Shown here one piece after another: positions 26,329 through 37,565 of a stretch of 64,000 nt of DNA (position 1 is its first letter; each line of letters opens with the position of its first letter). Under the pieces are notes generated by a model. It did not search any database. It was not told the DNA's origin and saw only the letters and a program-made list of their open reading frames with translations. Source of the stretch: Pisolithus tinctorius (Eukaryota > Basidiomycota > Agaricomycetes > Boletales > Pisolithaceae); assembly GCA_024663395.1 (NCBI GenBank), contig JANFAH010000003.1:496001-560000 (forward strand). The letters run 5' to 3'. A program made the translations under genes and the position numbers.

Positions 26329-29300
26329 ATGCGTACGCTTACTCATAAGTTCAGTTTAATGCGAGCGAGGACGGAAGTATCTTCCGAATGCCGCCGTCGC
26401 CTCATCGCCTCGTTTGCGCCACGTTGGAAGACTAAGTTGATTCTGAGGCGTCCGCCAGATAAGCTCATGGCAAGATGCCCCCAAAGTTCAACATCCTACT
26501 TGCTCCGACCTCCCTTCCAAAACGTCTGGTCGGGACTAGCAAGACTCCTACACACCAGATCTGGCGTTGCTTACTCACACTAATGACAAGCACGCATTTC
26601 GCTGGAAAACGCCTAGCCTTGCGAACCTGCTCTCTCTACGCAAGGGAGCTTGTGTGGGGCCGGCGGAAAGGCGAGATGACATGAACAGTGCACATGTCTG
26701 TGCTGGAGATGATCTTAAGCGGCGTTTCTTAGACAAATTCGCCAAAGTGATGTCACGAAACAAGGGCGAGAATGTGTCGCTTGCGTCGCACTCCGCGAGT
26801 CCAGAAACATCACCTGAAGAGCCAGATGGCGTCAAAGTTACCTTACTGGTCGCTCGTAACGAAGCGTTCGGGAATGTCGATTTAGTTTCTGCGACAAAGT
26901 TGAGAGGCTGCTAGCAGCCCTCGGTTCCTCAGCACGCATAAACCGAAAGTAAATATGGCTTGGTGGCTTCCTGTCTAATATTTCCACTGTACGAAAGGGA
27001 CTTACAGCAACGTTCGCAGATCCTACGGTGGAAAAGGCGCTCTGGGAAGCGATGCTCGGCTATAATGAGCCCCGGATTGAGCAGTATATATCAAATTCGA
27101 AGAGAGCGTGCGCGCTTTTGCGGACAACGGGTATCTGGACAGCATTCCATCTTTTTCTCTGGAGCAGGCTTTGAGGTTTGGACCTTCCGCGACAGCAACG
27201 AAATCGGTTTATACTCTAAGGCAACCCACGATGCTTACATGCAGATTGCTCAAGCCCAATTACGAGAGCTTCGTGGCATCCTCTCTCTCTCGGTGACAGA
27301 GTGATGCAGAGGATCTTCTCGCTGAGAAAGCCTATTCCGTCCGCCATATGGATTCCGTACGAATTTCATCAATGCATCACGCAGCAATGTGGGCTCAAAA
27401 CTACTTTCCGACATTGATTTCCTGGGAAGACTTAGGTCTTGCTTTATACTCTCGTTGAGGCTGCGGAAACCTCCCCGGATTTGCTAATCTTTCCATAATG
27501 CTTGTCGACAAGCCTGCGTCCCATAACTTCCCGCCAACCTTGCCCTCCTTGGACGACCTATTCAAACGGCTGAGTTGCCTTTGAATCCGGCCACAGTTCA
27601 GAAGTTTGTGGGAGATACGACAATCGCGACGGTACGGCAAGACTTTTTAAAGCTCCAACACAAGGCGTTTTCTCAGACTCTCGCTACCCACGCCGAGATC
27701 CAGCTCGTTTTCTACATTGCCCAGAGAATGCACCCGAAATCTTGACCAAGGAATTTCACCCATACATCGGATGCAGCAAACTATGCTGCTTCCTATGTTT
27801 TACGTTCCTTCGATTCTTTGGGCATATGGTCCTTTTTCAAGGTTCGGGGATGCCACGGGAGGGTTTATCCGCTGTGGTCCTTGCCTGACGCTAGTGGACT
27901 TCATGTGGATATGTGCATGGAGCTCTATTTAGCGTCGCGGAATACGCTCTTCCACATGTCCCGTGAGATGACTAGGACTGTCGCAACAAGTCCCCATCAC
28001 AAGGTGGAGCCTCTGCTGGTATTACCGACGACTACTCCGACCCACCGTCAAACATCCGCGATTGCCACCCGCAGCTTACGATCCAGTCCGAATTCCATCC
28101 TCCGCGGCATCATGGGCCACAGTGTTTTTAAAGTGAGCACTTGTCCTTTTGCAGTGCTTATCTATTGATTGCTCGCCTCAGTAGCAAAGCTCGCGAGGTC
28201 GTTGCCAATTTCGAAACAAAAGACGATAAGGCCGAACTTACACGATCCCCACCGAGGTCGGGTAAATGTGCTCGCTGTGACAAAAAACTTCGAGGAAATG
28301 TTCCAAGTGCACTGGTCCGTGGTTGTGCAGTAGAACATGCGAAGAGCATATAACTTCCGTGATCATGATTCCAAATGCGCCATCCCTCAACCTTTCGATT
28401 CCGCAGATTACCTAGAAAGGGCTTGCTGGAAGAACGAGATTCCCAACGTAGAGACCCTGGAAGAATTTGGCTTCACCAAATTCCCATCAACGTTTGAAGC
28501 GGAATTTGCTTGGCGTATTCATTGGCCTAACACGTATGGGGATTGGAAGTCGAGAGCTGCGAAAGTGGCAAGAGGATGGGATGCTACTGGCCAACATTAT
28601 ATCCACCTATGAGGGAAAGCCCGAGTACAGTTGCGGAGGATACTATAGATGGTTCCGGGAGAACTCCTCAACGCACGACTCGAACTATAATCCAGACAAG
28701 TTCACCGTAGCAAGACCTTACCTTGATGCCGGTGACCTCTAAGGATCTCCATGAACTTGTCCTCACACCAAACAAAGTCCTTCCTGCTATATGCGATCCT
28801 GTTTAATGGCCAGCATCACGATCCCAGCCACTCGGAGAAATCCATTCAGGATCTCTACTACACGTTTGGCTTTTGCCTTTGCTGCGATGTCCGTGGTGAA
28901 GAAGTATTGGCCAGACTCTACATGATGCTCATCTGCAGGTGCTCCTTTCAAGACTTTTGGTTAGCATATCAAAACCACAGTCTCATAACCTTGATGGACG
29001 CTAAGGGGCTTGCGAAAGCCCGCCAGGACATTCAACACCTGGAAACTTTTTTGAAGATCAAGCCTAACGACTGGTGTCCAACCGTATGGCACCTTCGGCT
29101 ATTCACTCGGTGCCAGTGTCTTCCTGGCCCCTGTGTCGCGAGGGACTACGGATTTTTCAATGTTTCACAGTTGAAGAGCACTTGCTCTGAAGCATACCTA
29201 TACACGTCTCCTGGGGATTCCAGAGGTTGACCCGATGAAATTACATGTCGCTTGCATCAAGGAGAGCTATACGGCTTCGCAAGGAAGTATCTGCCAAACC

Positions 29301-29426
29301 TCCAGCAGAGGTTCAAAAACTAATGAAGAATTCATACCGGCTCACACAAACATCGACAGGGCGGGAAAATGGCGGTGGGCATCTCCGGTACATGCCAGTC
29401 AGGATGAACATCCGAAAATGTGGTAA
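26329..29426 (+). CDS. OTT_1508-like deaminase / MYND zinc-finger protein, tandem copy 1
   Basis: The N-terminal region (26,600-27,580) has SLANLLSLRKGACVG, CAGDDLKRRFLDKFAKV, VTLLVARNEAFGN, LWEAMLGYNEPRIEQY and DIDFLGRLRSC blocks. Then comes a cytidine-deaminase-fold signature, THAEIQLVFYIAQRMHP (27,690-27,740), followed by IGCSKLCC (27,771-27,794) and RGCHGRVYPLWSLPDASGLH. This is the HAE...C..C pattern of the fungal OTT_1508-like deaminase family. A MYND-type zinc finger follows (28,258-28,380: CARCDKK, then CA..HA and a DHDSKC end), here broken by a frameshift. The C-terminal half has LGVFIGLTRMGIGSREL, LRKWQEDGMLLANIISTYEG and YYTFGFCLCCDV, typical of mushroom MYND proteins. I read one fused gene because introns link the blocks. 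At least five frame breaks exist. The substrate is unknown. Confidence 0.65.
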
Positions 29427-29734
29427 TGCCCGAATCGTGGATGCCACATCGGAGCTCACTGTATACAGTACGGCAGCAATTTTCTGGACTACATAGCTCC
29501 TGCGAGCGAATACCAGAAGTATCATCTTCTCTTAGAAGAGTTTGTCCGTCCTCTTCCTCACTCTGGATCAAAGAAGTCACCTGTATTCTGTAACTGCACA
29601 ACCAAGCTAGAGGAGACATACCGCTATTGGTGTAGCACATCATTCATGTACTTGTGTCGAGCAATACTTGTAACCGGTTGCCTGATAATCTGGCTGGATG
29701 CGACCACAGAAGAAAGACCCAGAGAATCCCGGCT

Positions 29735-29775
29735 GCGTACTCAAGTATGACGTCCTTGGGACCTTCGGCTGCATT
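29735..29775 (-). pseudogene. Relic of the Utp16-like gene 3' region
   Basis: On the minus strand this short stretch reads EGPKDVILE, and the DNA matches 33,695-33,735 (TGTCCTTGGG(A/T)CCTTCGG, then GC(C/T)GC, then TTCG(C/T)CGAC), which encodes EGPKDIILG in the Utp16-like gene. It sits just past deaminase/MYND copy 1, at the position corresponding to the intact gene past copy 2. It therefore looks like the piece of the neighbour carried along by the tandem duplication. Confidence 0.55.
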
Positions 29776-29864
29776 CGCCGACACTGGCTTGATACTATCA
29801 GTAATATTGGACTATATAGTACATAGTCCAATCTTCAATGACCAATATAATTCTATTCCAGTGG

Positions 29865-32800
29865 GTTTATTCATAAGTCGGCGGTTCAACGTGAACGAGG
29901 ATGAACTTACCCTCAGGCGCCGTCACAGGGAAAACTTATTTGCCATTGCTCGTTTGCGCCAAGATTCTGGGGCGTGCTGCCAGTTAAAGCTCGTGTGCAA
30001 GGCGAGTTGGACACGCGGCACAAAGACTACAAAGTTCAACGTCCTGCAAGATTCCTCCATTTTCGAACCCAACGGATCCGACTCCGCTCGTCACACCAAG
30101 TAATATGGACAGGTAGCACATTTCGCTGGGAAAATGCGGAGTTATTCACCAGCCTTGCGAACTTGCTATCGCTGCGCAAGGGGGCTTGCCTTGGACCAAT
30201 GGAAAGGCGAGACGACGATACCGAGGACAACATGAACAGTGCACATGCCTGTGCTGGAGACGACCTCAAGCGGCGTTTCTTAGACAGATTTCGCCAAGGT
30301 GATGTCGCGAAACAAGGGCGGAGAATGTGTCGCTTGCGTCGCACTCCGCGAGTCCAGAAACATCACCCTGGAAGAGCCGGATGGCGTCAAATTACCTTAC
30401 TGGTCGCTCGTAACGAAGCGTTCGGGAATGAGGACTGTAATTTCTGCAAAGTTGAGAGGCTGTTAGCGGCCCTCGGTGCCTCAGATCGCATAAACACCGA
30501 AGTAAATATGGCCTAGTGGCTTCTTGTTCGATATCTCCCCCACTCAGGGTGCTTACAGCAACTTTCGCAGATCCTAATGGAACAGGCGCTCTGGGAAGCG
30601 ATGCTCGACTACAATGAGCCCCGGATTGAGCAGTATACGACAAGCTTCCAAAAGAACGTGCATGCCTTCGCACGTAGTGGATACCTGGACAGTATTCCGC
30701 CTTACTGTCTCGCGCAGGCTCTGGACAGCTGCCAGGGAGCTGGAACTGCCTTCTGTGACAGCAACGAAATCGGTCCGTACTCCAAGGCAACCCATAACGT
30801 TTACATGCAGTTTGCTCAAGCTCACCTACGAGAACTTCTTGACATCTTCTCCATCGGTGACAGAGCAGTGCAGAGGCGTCTCCTCGCCGAGAGAGCCTAC
30901 TTCATCCGCCATATGTATTCTGTACGAATTTTCATCAACGCATCTTGCGATGATTTGGGCTCGAGGCTGCTTTCCGACATTGATTTCCTGGGAAGACTTA
31001 GGTCTTGCTATTATACTCTCGTCAAGGCTGCGGAAACCATCCCCGGATTTGCTAATCTTTCCATAATGCTTGTCGACAAGCCTGCGTCCCATAACCTCCT
31101 GCCAGCCTTGCCCTCCTTGGAAGACCTATTCAATGGCTGGGGTTGCATTTGAATCTGGCCACAGTTCAGAGTTTGTGGGAGATACGACAATCGCTACGGT
31201 ACAGCAAGACTTTTGAAGCCAACACAAGGCGTTTTTCAGACTCTCGCTACCCATGCCGAGATCCAGCTCGTTTTCTACATTGCCCAGAGAATGCACCCGG
31301 AAACCGTGACCAAGGAATTTCACCCATACATCGGATGCAGCAAACTATGTTGCTTCTATGTTTTACGTTCCTTCGATTCTTTGGGCAATATGGTCCTTTT
31401 TCAAGGTTCGGGGATGCCACGGGAGGGTTTATCCGCTGTGGTCCTTGCCTGACGCTAGTGGGCTTCATGTGGTATGTGCATGGAGCTCTATTCGCGTGCA
31501 GAAGACGCTCGGCCACATGTCCCGTGAAATGACTAGGGCTGTTGCAACAAGCCCCCATCACAAGGTGGAGTCCTCGCTGGTATTACAGACGACTACTCCG
31601 TCCCATCATCACACCACGATTACCATACGGAGCTTACTATCCAGTCCAAATTCCGCGCTTTGCGCGCGAAGCTAGCTGCAAAGTCATCAAGTGAGGACTT
31701 CCTTTTACAGTGTTTATATGCTGATTGCTCGATTCAGTGACAAGGCTCGCGAGGTCGTCGCCAATTCGACTAAAGACGATAGGGCTGAACTTACACGATA
31801 CCTCCTTCCCGTTGAGGTCCGGTAAATGCGCTCATTGTAACAAGAAAACCTCAAGGAAATGCTCCAAGTGCACTGGCCCGTGGCTTTGCAGCAAAATGTG
31901 CGAGGGAATATATGACTTCTATGACCACAACTTCAAATGCGCCATTCGTCGACCTCTTGATTCTGCGGACTACCTAGAAAGGGCTTGCTGGGAGAATGAG
32001 ATTCCGACGACATAGACACCTTGGAAGAATATGGCTTATCAAATTCCCATCAGCGTTTGACCGAAGGAATTTGCTTGGCGTATTCATTGGTCTAACGCAT
32101 ATGGGGATTGGAAGCCGGGAGTTGCGAAAGTGGCAAGAAGACGGGATGTTACTAGCCAATATTATGTCCATCTATGAGGGCAAGCCCGAGTACGTCGTGG
32201 AGGATGCTACGAATGGTTCCGGGAGAACATCTACATCCTCAACCGCACTGATGCTCAAACCTATACTCGAGATCAGTTCGCCATAGTACGACCTACCTTG
32301 ACGTCGGTGACCAGTCCAAGGATCTCCATGAACTTGTACCCAACGCCAAGCGAAAGTCTTTTCTGCTATATGCGATCTATTCAATGGCTGGCATCCGGAC
32401 CCCCACTCGGAGAAATCCATTCAGGATCTCTATTACACATTTGGCTTTTGCCTTTGTTGCGACATCGGCAGTGAACAGGTATTGGCCAGACTCTACATGA
32501 TGCTCATCTGCAGGTGTTCTTTTCAAGAATTCTGGTTAGCATATCAAAACCACAGTCTCGTAGCGTTGATGGACGCAAGGGGCTTGAGAAAGCCCGCCAG
32601 AACATCAACATCTGGAAGGCTTTCTAAAGATCAAGCCCAACGACTGGTGCCCGACCGTATGGCACCTCCGGCTATTCACTCAGTCCCGTGCTGCGCTTCC
32701 TGGGCGCTACGTCGCGGACTACGGATTTTTCAACTGCGAAACGGTTGAAGAGCAGCTCGCGCTGAAGGAGACCTATAAACGTCTCCTTGAGATTCCAAAG

Positions 32801-33025
32801 GTTGATCCGATGGAATTACATGTCGCATGCATCCAAGGGGAGCTGTACCGCTTCGCGAAGATGCATCTCCCAGACCTCCAGTGGAGGTTCGGAAAGATAA
32901 TGAAGAATTCATACCTGACTCACGTCGATGTCGAAGGAGCGGGAAAATGGCGGTGGGCATCTCCTGTACACTGCCAGTCAGGATGGTCATGTGAAAATAA
33001 TGTGGTACTGTTCAAACTCGTGTGA
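29865..33025 (+). CDS. OTT_1508-like deaminase / MYND zinc-finger protein, tandem copy 2
   Basis: Tandem copy of the gene at 26,329, offset by about 3,550 bases. The start is not fixed; homology to copy 1 begins near 29,865 (RFNVNEDELTLRRRHRENLF). The longest open piece, 30,577-31,152, gives LWEAMLDYNEPRIEQY, GYLDSIPPYCLAQAL, NVYMQFAQAHLRELLDIF and PGFANLSIMLVDKPA. The deaminase signature THAEIQLVFYIAQRMHPE (31,249-31,302) and IGCSKLCC (31,330-31,353) follow. The MYND finger is intact here, CAHCNKKTSRKCSKC, then WLCSKMCEGIYDFYDHNFKC (31,828-31,941). It then runs SADYLERACWENEIP, LGVFIGLTHMGIGSREL, YYTFGFCLCCDI and ends with the GKWRWASPVHCQSGW block. Frame breaks are present near 31,150, 31,370, 31,810, 32,010 and 32,580. 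The deaminase could act on nucleotides or nucleic acid; MYND fingers mediate protein contacts. Confidence 0.68.
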
Positions 33026-33222
33026 TGCTATACGAGAACTCACCACACCATACCGGCAGTGAATCATTAGCAGTAAATCATTTGCACTGCGGGCGCATAC
33101 CAGAAGTATTATCTTCCCTTAGAAGAGTCGGGGAGATTGACCATCCTCGATTACTCCAGATCAAGAGGTCACTGTATTCTCTAATTATATGACCAGTGGA
33201 AACACACCATCATTGATATCGC

Positions 33223-34410
33223 TCACATCATCCGTGTACTTGTATTGAGCAGTATATCCAGCTGCCGCCCCATGATAAAATACATGATTCGTTGAGAATG
33301 GCTCTCTGCCACGATTACCTCAAAAACATGAGAGAATGTCGACACGTCGCGTGCATTAAGCAGCACTCTGCAAAAGGCTATTGGTGCTCCATCTGGCTTC
33401 ATCGCACCGACATTGGCTAAACACTGAGTTAGATAACCTGACAAACATCCCGTCAAAAAACGTACCAGGTCGTCTCTCCCATCCCTTTTTTTTCGCCTTC
33501 AACATAGCAGTCTTACCTCCCCCGAGCGCCAGATTACTGTCGGCAAACTTCCGAACACGCGCGGACGGCAGCGTGCGTACAGTAGCTTTACTCTTTGGAT
33601 CCGATAATTTGGTTAGTGTTCGAAATGTGCGACCCCTACAAGATATGAGTGCTCGGAGGACTCTGCGAGATATCGACTTCTGATTGCCTACCCCAATATA
33701 ATGTCCTTGGGTCCTTCGGGCCGCTTTCGTCGACGTTTTCTGGAGGAAGGCTCGCTTTTGGTTGAGCGCTCTGCCTCAATGGAAACTGGATTCGATTTTT
33801 GTGATGCGAATGCGGCGGCGAACAACTCATCGGACAGGTACTGAGGCTCTTGAGCCCGAGGTCGGCGGCTCGGGTTATCCAATCGTTCAGACTGCATCTC
33901 TTCGAAAATAGGCTCCTCCTCGTCTTCCTCCAGGTCAGCGATGCTGGTATCACTGCGTCCTCCTCTAGATGCATGGCTGTATCTGGGTCATCTTCTACTT
34001 CGGAGTCCCCCGACATGGGCTCTCCAATACCTCTCTCGAGTTTTCATCAAAATCCTCGGAATCGTCCTCTTCAGCGGCGTCCTGCATTGCGCGAAGCATC
34101 CTGTCCCTGACGTGCCCGTTACGACTCCCACCTACGGACTTGACCTGCCATCCCCCTCGCTCTCACTAGGTTCACCATCCTCAGCCTCCTGCAATTTGGT
34201 CACAGGCCGTTTTTTCTTTTTTGTAGAAGTTTGCGCCCGTTCCTTTAATTTCTTGTCCCTCTCGCGATTCTGTGCTTTCTTTCGTGCGTTTTGCTCCGCC
34301 GTAAAATTTCGCAGTGTCTTTTGGTCGCGTCTGGCATTAGCCCTTGACGCCGATTTCGAAACGACTTCAGGGGCGTCGTCGTCGCTGGACAGTTCTGTGA
34401 TTTTGGCCAT
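33223..34410 (-). CDS. U3 snoRNA-associated Utp16/Bud21-like nucleolar protein
   Basis: It starts MAKITELSSDDDAPEVVS at 34,410, then a highly charged coiled segment, LRNFTAEQNARKKAQNRERD and KKLKERAQ (34,320-34,230), and an acidic middle (34,090-33,930: RMLRAMQDAAEEDDSEDFDE). Next come YLSDELFAAAFASQK (33,845-33,800), SSRKRRRKRPEGPKDIILG (33,740-33,690), an intron (GTAGGC to TTGTAG), and RTFRTLTKLSDPKSKATVRT, LPSARVRKFADSNLALGGG, KKKGWERRP, a second intron (GTACGT to TTTAG), and ANVGAMKPDG. The block order matches the fungal U3 snoRNA-associated (Utp16) family, part of the small-subunit processome for 18S rRNA maturation. The end at 33,223 lies in DNA shared with the downstream flank of deaminase/MYND copy 1, so the last about 50 codons are doubtful. 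Frame breaks are near 34,040 and 33,950. Confidence 0.72.
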
Positions 34411-35116
34411 ACTAGTAGTCGCCCGTACAATGGGGAAAGTTTTGGACGAGAGGGTAGTTCGATCACGTGATCGAGAAGTCTGCTTGTACGAAGCCGTCGA
34501 AAGCTTTGATCCTACTATATAGTGATCCGACTTCTTAGTACTTAGAGGTAACTACATACTTTTTGATTCCTAATCATTCAATCAACGGGTCCGTTTAGTG
34601 GTTGTTTTTAAAGTGGTTGGTGCGGCGACCAAGCGGCGTAATCACGAACGTATGAAGCCAACCTGCCTATTCGAGCTCAAGGCATTCCTTTGTTTTCTAT
34701 TAAACTTCGCAACGTTGCAAGTCACGATTTCCGGCGTTCGAGAACAATGGCAGGGCGCAAAGGAAATCATGGTTGTCCAGGGAATTACTCAAGCACTGCA
34801 ACCCCTTATCTCTTTTAACCGTCCCTGTGTCCAGGTCGACCTCGTGCCCGTACATTTTCCATGCGCCACTGCTGACTCCCCCCTCCTTGAGCTGGTTCTC
34901 TTTCACAACCACTCCCTTCAGGTTTCTAGCTTCTCTTACCCGCTCTTTCGTCGTCGGGTTAAGCCTATCTATCGTCATTCTCTGCCTCTAGCTGGCTCGT
35001 CATCACTCGGACGCAGGTTCGTTGGCTGAAGCCTTTGCAAGCAAAGCAGCAGTATCCAAGTCATGAAGACTTCCCCGACTTCAGCTTGTGAGTAGACATC
35101 CCATTGGCTAGTACGA
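34411..35116. other. Intergenic region with one unexplained minus-strand frame
   Basis: Promoter region shared by two divergent genes. On the minus strand 34,700-34,978 reads MTIDRLNPTTKERVREARNL, then KGVVVKENQLKEGGVSSGAW, then KMYGHEVDLDTGTVKRDKG. This has a convincing protein-like composition, but I know no family for it and could not find a supported upstream exon. The forward frame at 34,598-35,029 appears to be its shadow. Either a small unannotated gene or chance. Confidence 0.3.
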
Positions 35117-36225
35117 ATGTCAGCTCACTCTTGGGTAGTCCTTTTCGTCGCTCTCAATATTGTGCGCGCCTTGAGCATCGTCGCACTTCTCCTTGTGTTT
35201 TCCAGCAGTATCGTCGTCCTGGTTGACGACATTGAAGCTGTCAATCAGTTCGTGAATGGTTCAACGAATACCACCTCGTTTGACTCTGGCAATGTCGACT
35301 ATATTCCGTACGCCATTTCGCCTATGTGGTTGTGCCGGGTTTCTTTGTTGAAGGACAACCCTAATGTAGGAGTAGCACCGTGCCGAATCAATCTGCAGGA
35401 GTGTTCTGGGCGGTGCTCAACAGGCTCTTAATTATTGCACAAACCGTTATACTCGTTCTGTCTGAGATCGGTACGTCCCAGCATTGTTTTGGCTGGTGTC
35501 GTTTACGATGTAAGTTTTCACAGGATGGCCTGCCGCGTTCTTCGATCGCTTCTTCCCAGTTCTTGGGAGAGAATTTGGAGTCGGTGCCCTTGGTGTGATG
35601 CAGTGTCTGTAAGTAAGACGTTGTGCAGGACACCAACAAAGCTGTGTTCACACGGCTCCTCTCATAACACGTTTTGATCGGTACTCACCACATCTGCTTA
35701 GAATTGGTGCATCAGTGCTCTCCCACTATGTTAGAATGTTCCCTCTGGTCACTGCCTTCTTCCTGTTCTCTGTCGGCTGTCTTAACATTCTCGTCGGACT
35801 CATGTTCCGTGAAAAGGTGAAAGATAAGCGGAACATCCTGGGCTGGCGCGAGCGTCGCAAGGATGTTCTTCCAACGGTTGCGCCGGGAGGACTCACGAGT
35901 CGTGATCGAGAGGATAAAGGCACCGTATGTACGTCGCCGGTTCCATCACATTCTGCCTCTAGCAGGCCTGGGATGGGATTCGGGCGGCAAGCTGAGAAGG
36001 CAGCGGAAATGAAAGGTACGCCGGACTCATTGCGTTGCCTTAAGTACGGCGGTAACGGAATACGCATGGATAGGGTTTCTACTTACTAAACCAGTTGCAT
36101 CCCTACCTAAACATCAGGGAGGTGACCAAAACGGCGTGCTACCCCCAGGCCTCATGCAACCCTGGGTTACCACGGATTCACCGAGTGGCTCAGCTGCATC
36201 AATGCCAGTGCCATTGCCCGTCTGA
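35117..36225 (+). CDS. Four-transmembrane fungal membrane protein (DUF7598-type)
   Basis: Five exons read through without a frame break. The protein begins MSAHSWVVLFVALNIVRALS, followed by IVALLLVFSSSIVVLV (TM1). It then has PNQSAGVFWAVLNRLLIIAQ and TVILVLSEIG (TM2; after intron 35,309-35,370), WPAAFFDRFFPVLGREFG, VGALGVMQCLIGASVLSHYV (TM3) and PLVTAFFLFSVGCLNILVGL (TM4). A cytosolic basic tail follows with WRERRKDVLPTV and GFGRQAEKAAEMKG. Introns have GTACGC/GTACGT/GTAAGT donors and TAG or CAG acceptors. The last exon ends at 36,225 with SAASMPVPLPV. The layout matches an uncharacterised mushroom family (I believe DUF7598; function unknown). It is one of the few genes here with no frame damage. 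Confidence 0.7.
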
Positions 36226-36694
36226 TGGTGTACCGGATACACTCTCTTTGTACTATCACCGGCCTTCTCACAGTTTTCTTGAGGATTTACTCACATTCCC
36301 TATCTGGATATATACTTGTCTATGTATCAGTCATCGTACTGTTGTATTGTGTAAAAAATGTATGTGTTATGGTTCACATACCAATACTTTTTTCGCAGCT
36401 ATCTGGAACGACTGCCAGTCTTCGGTGGTGCCCAGTGCTCTGTCAGGCTTTGGCATGTCTTCGCACATACGTTCTCTCCCCTTACACAAAATGATGATCG
36501 AGATTAAATCTGATGCGAAAGATAATAGGCGTATTAGCACTATCGAGGCTTAAGAAGACGCGACGAAAACTAAGATGTCGATGTACATAACTACAGCTTT
36601 TCTCGTTCTCAGGACAAACTGATTCTGCGTGCAAAGACGGGTCCTTGCAGAAACTACTAAATATCGTAGTTGAGGTCAAACGTACTGCGAATTT
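36226..36694. other. Intergenic region between convergent genes, no gene seen
   Basis: AT-rich spacer after the membrane-protein stop and the PEBP stop, presumably holding both 3' ends. Forward frames here (to 36,553) have no recognisable features. Confidence 0.4.
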
Positions 36695-37400
36695 TTACGG
36701 CTCCGGCCCCGTGACGTAGAAAAAGTTGGCAGCGACTGGTTTGAGGCCATACTCTTCCGCGAAGACTGCTGCGTCCCACTTGGCACGGTCGTCTGGCGAA
36801 TTCCTCCGTTCGGGAGCATCAGGTGGAATCGTGAGTCCTGAAGCGGGTTCTCGGTAGAGTAGGAGTACTGTCATGCACAACGGGCGTCGATAAATTGGCA
36901 CAAAAAAGACCACGGAAAAGGACAAACCATAACGATGTGGGCCGGTTCCAGGGGGTGGGTGGGGCCATGATAGGGGGTGACTGGAAGTTCGGTGAAACGA
37001 CCATTCAGGTGTCCCGTCATGGCCTCGCTTGGATGAGGTGCTTTAATACCAGTGACCTGTGGAGAAAGTAAAGAGTACTGTAACTGTAACACATTAACAC
37101 TGACCACCCAGTGCCTCCATTGTGCTAACTTGGGATTCTTCCTCGATGGTGCGTCCGGATCAGTCATGACCAGCGTGTAGGACACCTCATCATATGGAGC
37201 CTGAGTGACCATGGGAGTGAATGATATAGTAGGAGCAAGCGCGGTGTCATAGGCTGTCAAGGTGTTCCCCAAGGTAGCTTCTTTTCCAGTGGGCCAGGAG
37301 ACAACCAACAGCGCTCTGGACCAAAGCGCGATGGCACGACTTCAGGAATGATGTCGGCTCCGATCAGAGCGTGCTCTACCTCGCCAAAGGAGTCTACCAT
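36695..37400 (-). CDS. PEBP family protein (phosphatidylethanolamine-binding)
   Basis: It starts [20 protein letters not shown] at 37,400. After a frame break near 37,310 it continues [35 protein letters not shown] (the ligand-pocket DPDAPSR motif, 37,180-37,130), LAQWRHWV, an intron, [31 protein letters not shown] (36,985-36,950), a short intron, [40 protein letters not shown] and [10 protein letters not shown]. All core PEBP blocks (DPDAP, H.W, GP..P, YR) are present in order. The closest known fungal relatives are Tfs1-type carboxypeptidase Y inhibitors. No signal peptide; likely cytosolic or vacuolar. Confidence 0.85.
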
Positions 37401-37565
37401 CAGTGCGAAGTTTCCGAAGGACAGGTGTTTCAATGGTGGTTACGGTTCAAATCACTGAATTCTGTCAACAACGATGTCATACCACCTCTACGTCATAACT
37501 CGATACCGGTTTAGGCATGTCCACAGCGCCGAAAACATTAGCAGTCACGGTACGTACTAGCTGTA

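Noticed and set aside
34598..35029. Forward frame of 143 codons
   Set aside because: It overlaps a better-composed minus-strand frame and starts with no recognisable motif; treated as antisense shadow or chance.
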